64,000 nt of DNA from Chromatiales bacterium (GTDB lineage: Bacteria; Pseudomonadota; Gammaproteobacteria; Steroidobacterales; GCA-2729495): assembly GCA_020351875.1 (NCBI GenBank), contig CP070671.1, positions 2,372,155-2,436,154 on the forward strand. Direction: 5' to 3'. The translations under genes and the position numbers were made by a program. Below the pieces are notes generated by a model. It saw only the letters and a program-made list of their open reading frames with translations, was not told where the DNA came from and searched no databases. How positions within the stretch are numbered: the stretch's first letter is position 1; each line of letters opens with the position of its first letter. Shown piece by piece: positions 51,740 to 59,273 of the stretch.

Positions 51740-53233
51740 ATGCGCTTCCGCCACGATCCCGACGGGGCCCGCCTGCCCATCAAGGTGGATACCACGACAA
51801 ACGGCGAGTTTGCCCCCCGCCCGCTCGACAAAAGCGCGCGTGCCGCCAACGCACTGGCGAGCGAGAAGGCCGGTGAACATGCAAAACGCGCCGGCCTGAG
51901 TCGGCGCAGTTTCCTGACCTCGACCTGCGGGGCAGCCAGCACGTTACTCGCCTTCAATGAGGCGCATGCGGCTGCCGGCAAGACCGGCGGCTTTTTCGAC
52001 ATCCCCCAGGTCGCAGCGCTCGAGCGGGCTGCGGCCGACGCGAGCCTGGCCGGCCAGGAGTTCATTTTCGACATCCAGGGCCACCACGTGAATCCGCTGG
52101 AGCGTTGGCGCGCGCCGTCCATGTTCACGGCCATGGGCCTGAAATTCATGCCGCAGAGCAGGTGCGACTACCTGGACCCCGACAGCGAGTGGGGCCACAT
52201 GAAGTGCTTCACCGGCCAGGCCTTTGCGAAGGAAATGTTCCTGGACAGCGACACCGACATTGCCGTGCTGACCTTCACGCCAACCTCCTACGAAGACATG
52301 CCGCTGACGGATGACGAAGCGGCCGCAACACGCGAACTGGTGCAGGCCATGGACGGCAATCACCGTCTGCTGGTGCACGGGCGGGTCGTCCCGAACATCG
52401 ACGGCGATATCGACCGGATGGCAGAACTGAAAGAGCAGTGGGACGTCAGCGCGTGGAAGACTTACACGCAGGCGAGCGTGGACGGCTCGGAAGGCTGGTG
52501 GCTCGACGACGAGAACTACGGTGCCCCGCTGATCGAGATGGCACGCCAAACTGGCGTGAACGTGATCTGCATTCACAAGGGGCTGCCGCTGCCCGTGGCC
52601 TTCATGACGAAAGACAATCGTCTCTACGGCGGTTGCCGCGACGTGGGCAAGGCGGCGAAAGAAAACCCCGACATCGATTTCATCATCTATCACTCGGGCT
52701 ACGACATTAAGGACAAGGACGGGCCGTTTGAGCCGGGCGACCACCGGATCGGCGTCGACTCCCTGATCCAGTCGCTCGTGGAGAATGAGATCCCCCCGAA
52801 CAGCAACGTGTACGCCGAGCTGGGCACGACGTGGCGCTACCTGATGCGGGATCCACAAGAAGCGGCCCACGTGATGGGCAAGCTCCTGCAATACGTCGGT
52901 GAAAACCGGGTGGTCTGGGGCACGGACTCGATCTGGTACGGCTCGCCGCAGGACCAGATCCAGGCCTTCCGCACGTTCCAGATCGCGCCGGAATTTCGCG
53001 AACAGTACGGCTACCCGGAAATCACGCCCCAATTACGCGCGAAGATCTTCGGGCTGAATGCGACGAAACCGTACCGGGTCAGTGCGGACGTGGTGCAGGA
53101 ATACCTGGGCAGCGACATGGTGGCCCGCGAACGGGAAAACTACCGCAACGCACCCGACCCGACCTTCCTGACCTATGGTCCCAGGACACGCCGCGAGTTC
53201 CTGGACCTACTGCGACTCAAGGGCCACTCCTAG
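51740..53233 (+). CDS. Tat-exported amidohydrolase family protein
   Basis: 497 aa. An unusually long n-region of about 50 residues precedes a twin-arginine motif, SRRSFL (54-59), and a hydrophobic stretch with a probable cut after AHA near residue 77. The remainder is an amidohydrolase-2 type TIM barrel: FIFDIQGHHVNPLERW (metal His-x-His-like), VNVICIHKGLP, DFIIYHSGYD and, near the end, VVWGTDSIWYGSPQDQIQAF with the catalytic Asp. The subfamily includes decarboxylases and hydrolases of aromatic acids. Start ATG 51740, GGAG ahead. A REP and copy B of the hairpin element follow. Confidence 0.83.
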   Translation: MRFRHDPDGARLPIKVDTTTNGEFAPRPLDKSARAANALASEKAGEHAKRAGLSRRSFLTSTCGAASTLLAFNEAHAAAGKTGGFFDIPQVAALERAAADASLAGQEFIFDIQGHHVNPLERWRAPSMFTAMGLKFMPQSRCDYLDPDSEWGHMKCFTGQAFAKEMFLDSDTDIAVLTFTPTSYEDMPLTDDEAAATRELVQAMDGNHRLLVHGRVVPNIDGDIDRMAELKEQWDVSAWKTYTQASVDGSEGWWLDDENYGAPLIEMARQTGVNVICIHKGLPLPVAFMTKDNRLYGGCRDVGKAAKENPDIDFIIYHSGYDIKDKDGPFEPGDHRIGVDSLIQSLVENEIPPNSNVYAELGTTWRYLMRDPQEAAHVMGKLLQYVGENRVVWGTDSIWYGSPQDQIQAFRTFQIAPEFREQYGYPEITPQLRAKIFGLNATKPYRVSADVVQEYLGSDMVARERENYRNAPDPTFLTYGPRTRREFLDLLRLKGHS

Positions 53234-53243
53234 CGCAGAATTA

Positions 53244-53269
53244 GGTGGGAGCGGCTTAAGCCGCGATTC
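53244..53269 (+). repeat. REP-like palindrome
   Basis: GTGGGAGCGGCTTAAGCCGC followed by GATTCC, a further copy of the REP core, 10 bases past the amidohydrolase stop and in the same orientation as the copy after tesA. Confidence 0.75.
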
Positions 53270-53344
53270 CGCCGAATCCGCGGGCGTGCCGGGGAACCGC
53301 GATGGTCAGGCTTGGGATCCTTAAAAGCCCTGCCGGCGCATCAC

Positions 53345-53493
53345 GCCGTCGCCACGGGGCGTTAACTCTTCCGGGCGTCGTCCCGGAGGAGCGGAGCCAG
53401 GGATGGCGGGAGCGACGGAGGGCCGATCCGACTGAGCACAGGGATGTGCGATGGAGGTTTAGCCCGGAAGAGTTAACGCCCCGTGGCGACGGC
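53345..53493. repeat. Dispersed ~150-bp hairpin element, copy B
   Basis: Bases 53345-53376 and 53462-53493 are a perfect 32-bp inverted repeat (inner end GTTAACTCTTCCGGGC / GCCCGGAAGAGTTAAC). The 85-base loop carries the core shared with copy A at 16911-17059 (CCCGGAGGAGCGGAGCCAGG, then GATGGCGGGAGCGACGGAGG). It can form a very stable cruciform or RNA hairpin. There is no room for a gene in it, and short reading frames across it are artefacts. With flanks the unit extends to about 53515. Confidence 0.85.
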
Positions 53494-53576
53494 AACCCAC
53501 CAACCTCAAGGGCTCTTCATCCCCAGAGACAAAGCGACGCGCTTGGTCGTATCGGCCTGCACGGCACCAAAGAAAA

Positions 53577-53596
53577 AGGAGGACCAAAGTCCTCCT
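53577..53596 (-). terminator. Intrinsic terminator after the cupin gene
   Basis: AGGAGGAC / GTCCTCCT form an 8-bp stem with a 4-base loop. On the minus strand it is followed by TTTTCTTT, 27 bases past the cupin stop. Confidence 0.85.
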
Positions 53597-53623
53597 CTTC
53601 CGTTACGACATTTTAGAAAGCCG

Positions 53624-54598
53624 TTAGCGCCGGGATTTCTTCTTCGGCGCCTTCTGCGTCCCTTCCTTCACCCCCACCGGCGCATGATTGTGCAGGTGCC
53701 GCACCTGGGCATCGTCGTGGTAGTGCTGGTGCTCGAAGTCCGGCGGACCGTGCGGGTGGTTGTGGCCATCGGAGGCCGCCCATTCGTACAGCTGCGGCCG
53801 CTGCCGGTACAGGTGCGCCGCTGCGCGCATCTTGTTTTCGTCCGGATTGGCCCACGGATTGAAATGAAAGTAGTTGTGCAGCTTCGAGTCCGTGCGGCCG
53901 ACGGCGATGCAGCCCAGCTTGCACTTGAACGCGCCGTGGTCGATGTACGGCGGCCGCCAGAAGTAACCACCGGTGGGCAGGTCGCCGAACTGCATCATCC
54001 AGGACGCGCCCCAGATGTGGTAACTCTCTTCGGCGCAGTCGTGGTAGGAAATATTGTTCTGCTGGAACTCCGGCGACATGTAGTACAGGAAGGTGATGGC
54101 CTGCGTGAGCACGTCGTAGTGCAGAATCTTGATGCCTACGCCTGTCGCCACCGACGGCGACACCAGGTTGCCCGGGCCCCACGGGGCATCGTTGTAGGCG
54201 TTGAACGAATTGAAGCTCTCCGTCAGGGCCAACTGGTGGTTCCGATCGGATTCCACGAAGCTCGGCTCGGAATCGTTGAACATCACCAGGGCCTCGGCGC
54301 CCTTCGGCACGCTCATCGCACCGAGGTGCTGGCCCGCGGGGACAAAGGCGTAGTGGCCCTCGCCCCAGACTTCATTACCGACCTTGACGCCGCCGTTCAG
54401 CACGAAGAACTCCATGTCGGAGTAGCTCATGCCGGCCTTGCGCTTGAAACCGCCGTCGAAACGCACTTTCAGGGTGCAGGCGCCTGTATCCGTATCCAGC
54501 GACAGCACTTTGTAGTGGCTGCCCTTGAAGCCGTTCAGGTCGAATTTCTTGAACGGTGCGTCCAGTTCTACATAGGGCTCGATATGTGGTCTTGCCAC
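53624..54598 (-). CDS. Two-domain cupin protein with His-rich basic tail
   Basis: 324 aa. Two beta-barrel halves are suggested: the first with MEFFVLNGGVKVGNEVWGEG and YAFVPAGQHLG (cupin motifs 1 and 2), the second with SYHIWGASWMMQFGDLPTGGY. Ring-cleaving dioxygenases and isomerases occur in this superfamily, but the classical metal triad is incomplete here, so the function is open. The C-terminus is rich in His (HNHPHGPPDFEHQHYHDD) and ends in the basic KAPKKKSRR. GTG start with AAGGAG seven bases ahead. It reads with the next three genes (to 56699) as one minus-strand unit. Confidence 0.72.
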   Translation of the reverse strand: MARPHIEPYVELDAPFKKFDLNGFKGSHYKVLSLDTDTGACTLKVRFDGGFKRKAGMSYSDMEFFVLNGGVKVGNEVWGEGHYAFVPAGQHLGAMSVPKGAEALVMFNDSEPSFVESDRNHQLALTESFNSFNAYNDAPWGPGNLVSPSVATGVGIKILHYDVLTQAITFLYYMSPEFQQNNISYHDCAEESYHIWGASWMMQFGDLPTGGYFWRPPYIDHGAFKCKLGCIAVGRTDSKLHNYFHFNPWANPDENKMRAAAHLYRQRPQLYEWAASDGHNHPHGPPDFEHQHYHDDAQVRHLHNHAPVGVKEGTQKAPKKKSRR

Positions 54599-54631
54599 AG
54601 TCTTTCTCCTTGTTCGCGATGAAGCCGCGGT

Positions 54632-54898
54632 CTACCAGACCACTCTGTGCTTGCGCTTTGGCTCTTTCGGGATTTCCGCTTTCGGGATCTTGCGGAGCAG
54701 GTCGCCGTCCACATTGAAACCCCTGGTCTGGATTGTCTTCAGGAAGTCACGAATCCATTTCTTGCGCTTGGGTTCGAGTTCTTCCATTTCCTTGACGATT
54801 GCGCGATGACGGATCTTCTGCTCCGCCACGTTCTCGTCCATCCATGCCTGCGCCGTCTTGTTGCGCTTCGGCTTCTTGTCTTGCACTCGCTGTGCCAT
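54632..54898 (-). CDS. Small basic protein of unknown function
   Basis: 88 aa, highly charged (KKPKRNKTAQ near the start, PKEPKRKHRVVW at the end), mostly helical by composition, no membrane segment. The ribosome-binding site GAGAGGAGAG precedes the ATG. It is 33 bases before the cupin gene and 70 after the deacetylase gene. Its length and good ribosome-binding site make it a real gene. No family recognised; nucleic-acid or polyanion binding is only a guess from charge. Confidence 0.65.
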   Translation of the reverse strand: MAQRVQDKKPKRNKTAQAWMDENVAEQKIRHRAIVKEMEELEPKRKKWIRDFLKTIQTRGFNVDGDLLRKIPKAEIPKEPKRKHRVVW

Positions 54899-54968
54899 GG
54901 TTTTGCTCTCTCCTCTCGTTGCCGGCGGTTGCCCGCCAGCTCAATGGTCTCCGGTCGCGGCTGAGCCG

Positions 54969-56015
54969 CTATTTCATGTATTGCTTGCGGTACCAGTCGT
55001 TCACTTCGTCACCGGTGGTCAGCCACACGTCCTTGTGACTGGCGATATACCGGAACGCGCGCGCCAGGTGCTTGAACTTGTTCGGCTGGCCCACGTGGAA
55101 GGTGTGCAGACAAATGGGCATGCACCGCGCATTGGTCGCCCCCTCTTCGTACAGCACGTCGAACTGGTCGATGATCATGTCGCCAAAGGCCTCGGATGAC
55201 ACGCCCAGGTTCAGGAAGGCCGGGATGTCGTTGATCTCGACAGTGTACGGCACCGCAATCAGGTTGTTCTTTGGTGTGTTGAACCGGAACGGATGATCGT
55301 CGGCCGTGTAGTCGCAGAGATACTCGACGCCATACTCTTCCAGGAGCCGCGGTGTGTTGTCGGTGTGGGTCAGGAAGGGGCTGAGCCAACCCTTGGTCTG
55401 GCGGCCGAGGGTCTTTTTCATCTCCCCGAGGACCGCCTCGAGAATCTTGCGCTCCTTGGCCTCTGGCAGCGCATTCAGGCTGCCGTCCGGGTTGCGGGTA
55501 TTGCCGATGAAGTTCGCCGGCGCGTTGTTGATGCCGTGGCCGATCCACGCCCATTTGCGCTTCTCGCCCTCTTCGATGATGCGCGGGTACTCGCGAATGA
55601 TTTCACCGTTCAGGCAGACAGTGCCGCGCATGCCGCACTCGTCCATCAGCTCCATCATGCGCCACAGGCCAACGCGGTTGCCGTAGTCGCGCCAGCCGTA
55701 GTTGAGTGGATCCGGCGAGAACCCGGAAGTACCCGGAATCAGCGAGGTTCCCGGTATGTCTGCCGGAAAATGTTCGATGTTGATGTAGGGCATCACCGCC
55801 ACGCGGGCGCCCTTGGGCAGCTTGAACTTCGGCCGGTCTATGATCGGCACAAAATCGTAGTGTTGTGACTGGGTCAGCTTGGCGCGGCTGACCGCTTTCT
55901 TCTTCGGTGCCGCTTTGCGCACCGCCTTCTTGCGAGCCGTAGTCTTGCGGGCCGTCTTGCGTGTGGCCTTTTTTTTCGCTGCAGTCTTGCGCCTGGTCTT
56001 TTTTCTCGCTGCCAT
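54969..56015 (-). CDS. Polysaccharide deacetylase-family (NodB/PuuE-like) hydrolase with histone-H1-like tail
   Basis: 348 aa. Residues 1-~46 are almost only Lys, Arg, Ala and Thr (KKTRRKTAAKKKATRKTA and similar), like bacterial H1-type tails, without a signal peptide. The rest is a NodB-type barrel: ARVAVMPYINIEHFPAD, GTVCLNGEIIREYPRIIEEG, WAWIGHGINNAPAN, GWLSPFLTHTDNTPRLLEEYG and a late CLHTFHVGQPNKF. The GHG and T-x-N-T-P pattern is like the PuuE allantoinase branch that hydrolyses cyclic ureides, not chitin. ATG start with GGAG ahead. The tail is an unusual fusion. Substrate unknown. Confidence 0.78.
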   Translation of the reverse strand: MAARKKTRRKTAAKKKATRKTARKTTARKKAVRKAAPKKKAVSRAKLTQSQHYDFVPIIDRPKFKLPKGARVAVMPYINIEHFPADIPGTSLIPGTSGFSPDPLNYGWRDYGNRVGLWRMMELMDECGMRGTVCLNGEIIREYPRIIEEGEKRKWAWIGHGINNAPANFIGNTRNPDGSLNALPEAKERKILEAVLGEMKKTLGRQTKGWLSPFLTHTDNTPRLLEEYGVEYLCDYTADDHPFRFNTPKNNLIAVPYTVEINDIPAFLNLGVSSEAFGDMIIDQFDVLYEEGATNARCMPICLHTFHVGQPNKFKHLARAFRYIASHKDVWLTTGDEVNDWYRKQYMK

Positions 56016-56072
56016 CAGTCTTACTCCCCGTCACTAGCTGATTGTCTGCGCCCCAAGGCGCTGCCCGCGGCC

Positions 56073-56699
56073 TCAGAGACCGTTCAAGTATTCCATGGCC
56101 TCCGCCTTGGAGATCACGTCACCGTACTTCGCGTTGATGTCGAACAGGTTGGCCTCGTGCGGGCCTTCATGCCGGTCGCCGATGCATTCGCGCACGCAGA
56201 TGGGCCGATAACCGTGCTGGACGGCATCCACTGCGGTCGCGCGAATACACCCGGACGTGGTGCAGCCGGTAATGATCAATGTGTCTACACGCAGTCCGTT
56301 CAGCGTCGCCACCAGCGAGGTCCCGAAGAAGGCGCTCGCATACTGCTTGGTGATGATCACTTCCCCCGGCTGCGGAATGACGTCTTCACAGAAGGCCGCA
56401 TAGGGGTTCCCCTCCACCAGGTCCTTCAGCACCGGGGCCTTCTTGACCCAGACGCCACCGTCTTCGTAGTTGGGCTGCGTGTAGCGCACCTGCGTGTGAA
56501 TGATCGGCACGCCCTTGGCGCGCGCCAGGTCCAGGAAGTCGGGCATCTGCTGCACGCACTCGACCACTCCCGGTGCATAGAGCGGCGAGCCTTCGGTCGT
56601 GTAACCCTGCAATAGGTCAATCACGATGATCGCCGATTTCTCGCCGAAACCCAGCCGGCTGTCCCATACGCCTTCGTAATTACTTTCCTGAGTGGCCAT
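56073..56699 (-). CDS. Cysteine hydrolase of the isochorismatase family
   Basis: 208 aa. The catalytic triad is complete: Asp in IIVIDLLQGYT, Lys in IITKQYASAFFGTSL, Cys in TLIITGCTTSGCIRATAVDA. The GCTTSGCIRATA form is close to N-carbamoylsarcosine amidohydrolase and related amidases, rather than to isochorismatase proper. It is the first gene of the minus-strand group with the deacetylase, small and cupin genes. A hydrolase of carbamoyl or amide groups fits with the PuuE-like neighbour. Confidence 0.88.
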   Translation of the reverse strand: MATQESNYEGVWDSRLGFGEKSAIIVIDLLQGYTTEGSPLYAPGVVECVQQMPDFLDLARAKGVPIIHTQVRYTQPNYEDGGVWVKKAPVLKDLVEGNPYAAFCEDVIPQPGEVIITKQYASAFFGTSLVATLNGLRVDTLIITGCTTSGCIRATAVDAVQHGYRPICVRECIGDRHEGPHEANLFDINAKYGDVISKAEAMEYLNGL

Positions 56700-57109
56700 G
56701 CGCCCTTCCCCCGGTTATCTGTAAGCCACGGCACGCCGGCAAACGCATGACTGGAGACCACCACCCACACGGCTGAACTGGAGACCGGAGCCGACTGGCT
56801 GACCGGCGCCTCTTCGTTCTTCTGCTAGTTAGCGCCCGAGCGCTGCATGTTGGCACCGAAGCACCTGCCCTGCAACAGTTTCGCCGCTCCGGCGCCCGCG
56901 GCATGGGCACGCTCGCCCAGCAGCTCACCGGGCGTCCGAGTGCGGCACGCGCATGGGCGCTGGCCGGGCTTTCGCCGCCCGGGGGCCAGCGGATGTCGAT
57001 CATGCCCGAAGCGCGGTTGAGAGGCTGGATTTCCCCTGGCCAGCCTTGCCACGAGGCCATGGAATGCCTGATATTGAATCTATTAATCAGACACTGCGAG
57101 GATCCCGTC
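56700..57109. other. 410-base gene-free stretch
   Basis: No supported gene lies between the divergent hydrolase and the next plus-strand gene. Open frames exist on both strands but lack conserved segments and have no ribosome-binding site. The last ~40 bases, with ATTGAATCTATTAATCAG, are AT-rich against the surrounding sequence and may hold the promoter of the following gene. No repeat or terminator seen. Confidence 0.5.
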
Positions 57110-57715
57110 ATGGCCAACCCACAGGCCCATTTGGCAGAAGTGCCGCCGCACGAGCCCAAAAAGTCCAACGTCGTCGACAACTTCAAGACGATGTCCGGTT
57201 TTGAAGGCCGGGAAGCCGAACTTGGCAAATCGCTGAACGTGATGCTGAAGACCCTGTCGAACACGGCGGGTTATGCGCACGAGGTCAATGACGCGCTCGT
57301 CAAAATGCACCTGAATGCGATGCAGTTCGCGAAAGACCAGGACAAGATCGACGAATGGGTGGAACACGACGTGAAGACCATGTCGCCGATCAACAAGCGC
57401 ATGGCGAACATCATTCGCAAGACCGGCCAAAAGGAGATTGCGCTGGTGGGTCTGTTCGACCGCACCGCGTGCTTTTACCAGCTGGCCTTGGAAAACGAGG
57501 GCGAGACCGGTGTCCGCCGGTGGAAAGAACCCTTCGGATACGTGCTCGAGCAAGCCAAGCGCATCGGTCAATTCGACATGACGGTGGAAGAGATCCACGA
57601 CAAGTTCTTTCGCCCTCGCCTGCTGGGCTATGCCAAGGAGATGGGGGTAGAACTCGAGATTTCGGATATCGACGAAGACGGCTGGATTACGTGCCGGCTG
57701 GTCGACGACGACTGA
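57110..57715 (+). CDS. Protein of unknown function
   Basis: 201 aa, soluble, no signal. The ATG at 57110 with GAGG eight bases ahead is chosen. It is mostly helical and charged: GREAELGKSLNVMLKTLSN, VDHD-like VEHDVKTMSPINKRMANIIRK, then ACFYQLALENEGETGVRR, and an acidic end, ISDIDEDGWITCRLVDDD. An L-2-amino-thiazoline-4-carboxylic-acid-hydrolase-like look (a repeated family in catabolic clusters) is possible but not shown. It has its own strong terminator. Placed with the catabolic genes. Confidence 0.7.
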   Translation: MANPQAHLAEVPPHEPKKSNVVDNFKTMSGFEGREAELGKSLNVMLKTLSNTAGYAHEVNDALVKMHLNAMQFAKDQDKIDEWVEHDVKTMSPINKRMANIIRKTGQKEIALVGLFDRTACFYQLALENEGETGVRRWKEPFGYVLEQAKRIGQFDMTVEEIHDKFFRPRLLGYAKEMGVELEISDIDEDGWITCRLVDDD

Positions 57716-57742
57716 CGCACCAGCGCCATCACCTATACTGCA

Positions 57743-57770
57743 AGCCCGGCGACCTGCCGGGCTTTTTTTT
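57743..57770 (+). terminator. Intrinsic terminator
   Basis: AGCCCGGC / GCCGGGCT, an 8-bp stem with a 5-base loop, followed by eight T. It ends the transcript of the 201-aa unknown protein and stands 20 bases before the next MFS gene. Confidence 0.93.
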
Positions 57771-57790
57771 GCCGCCGGGACAGGCCAGCG

Positions 57791-59113
57791 ATGCCAGCCG
57801 AATCTGTTGAAACCGCTCACCGCCTGGGGCCCATCCGGCTTAGCGCGGGCGTCGCGCCGCGCAATGCACTGACCTTTTTCTACGCCGCCTTTTTCACGAT
57901 CGGCCTGGTCTCGGTAGTCGGCTTCCTGCAGCCCTACCTGCTCAGTGAAAACCTGGGTCTCGACCCGGCTGACGAAGGCCGCGTGAGTTCATTGTTGCAG
58001 GTCAGTTACGAGTTTGTGGTGTTACTGGCCGTGGGGCCTTTGGGTGCGCTGGCGGACAAGATAGGCCGCCGGCCCATCTGGAGCCTCGGCTTCCTGTGGA
58101 TCGGCGCGTCATTCATGGTGTTTCCGCTGGTCGAGACGGTGCCGCAGCTGGTGATGTGTCGAATGTTCTTCGGCATCGGCTCGGCCTGTTGCACCTGCAT
58201 GATGGCCACGGTGCTGGCGGACTACCCGCAGCACCGCTCGCGGGGCCTGATGGCCGCCGGGACGGGCGTCTCCAACGGCCTTGGTGCATTGACCATGGTC
58301 ATCGTGCTGTCGCAGCTACCCACCGTGTTTGCGGAGGCCGGGTACACGACCCGGATGTCCGGCCAGTTGACCTACTGGCTCGGTGCCGGACTCGCGATCG
58401 TGACGGCGGCGATTGTGTTCCGGGGTCTGAAACCCGGCAAGCCGGGCAAGCCGCAACCGCGTGCCAGCCTGGCGCGCCTGCTGCTGCAGGGGAGTACCGC
58501 GGCCAGGCGAAACCCCCGCATCCTGCTGGTGTGCGCCGAAGCCTTCGTCGCCCGGGGCGACCTGGTGGTGTTCTCGACCTTTTTCAGCCTGTGGGCCAGG
58601 CAGGCCGGCATGGAGGACGGGCTGAGCCTGGAATCGGCCATGGCGGCGGCGGGAAGGTTCGCCGCCCTGGTCGGTCTTGCAAACCTGCTGTGGGCTCCGG
58701 TCTGGGGCATCGTGCTGGACCGCTTCGACCGCGCGAGCGTGCTGGCTGCCGGGCTGGCCATCGCGGCCGCCGGCTATATCTGGGTGGGGTTTTCCCCAGA
58801 CCCGCTGGCAGTGGCCTTCATTCCCGCTGTCGTACTGCTCGGCATTGGCGAGGCCAGCGCAATTCTCGGCGGCGCGGCCCTTGTCGGCCAGGAAGCCCCG
58901 GAGGACATTCGGGGTTCGGTCCTGGGCCTTTACAACTTCTGCGGCTCGCTGGGCATCCTGACCATTGCCGCACTGGGCGGCTGGCTGTTCGATGCCTGGA
59001 TGCCGGGCGCGCCGTTCGTGGTGGTCGGGGGCATCAACGCCGTGATCATGCTGGCCGCGATCTGGGTGCGTCGACAGACCGGTTATCGGGCGCCGGGGGC
59101 CGCGCCGGGCTGA
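57791..59113 (+). CDS. MFS transporter, paralogue of the one at 29803
   Basis: 440 aa, about 12 helices. MFS motif A is GPLGALADKIGRRPIWSLGF. It shares the VLADYPQHRSRG, ARRNPRI and EAFVARGDLVVFSTF stretches with the carrier at 29803-31161, so they come from one family, possibly moving similar organic acids or amphipathic compounds. The start ATG at 57791 comes soon after the upstream terminator, so a promoter must lie very close or the terminator is partial. It precedes a TonB receptor gene, which suggests uptake across both membranes. Confidence 0.85.
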   Translation: MPAESVETAHRLGPIRLSAGVAPRNALTFFYAAFFTIGLVSVVGFLQPYLLSENLGLDPADEGRVSSLLQVSYEFVVLLAVGPLGALADKIGRRPIWSLGFLWIGASFMVFPLVETVPQLVMCRMFFGIGSACCTCMMATVLADYPQHRSRGLMAAGTGVSNGLGALTMVIVLSQLPTVFAEAGYTTRMSGQLTYWLGAGLAIVTAAIVFRGLKPGKPGKPQPRASLARLLLQGSTAARRNPRILLVCAEAFVARGDLVVFSTFFSLWARQAGMEDGLSLESAMAAAGRFAALVGLANLLWAPVWGIVLDRFDRASVLAAGLAIAAAGYIWVGFSPDPLAVAFIPAVVLLGIGEASAILGGAALVGQEAPEDIRGSVLGLYNFCGSLGILTIAALGGWLFDAWMPGAPFVVVGGINAVIMLAAIWVRRQTGYRAPGAAPG

Positions 59114-59273
59114 AATTCGCGGACTGCCCCCGGATCCGTCTGTTGCGTTAGCGCAACGGCTGCATTTCTGACGAGTAGTTGCTAAGCTCCGCGCCCATGG
59201 GACATAGCCGACGCCACACGGGAAGCGTTGGGCGCTCGCCACAAACCATCTTTACAGAACAGGGGATTCGCAG

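Noticed and set aside
56825-57052. Minus-strand frames with a P-loop-like GQGKSS stretch
   Set aside because: The stretch is followed at once by a stop in the same frame, and no other ATPase or kinase motif is near.
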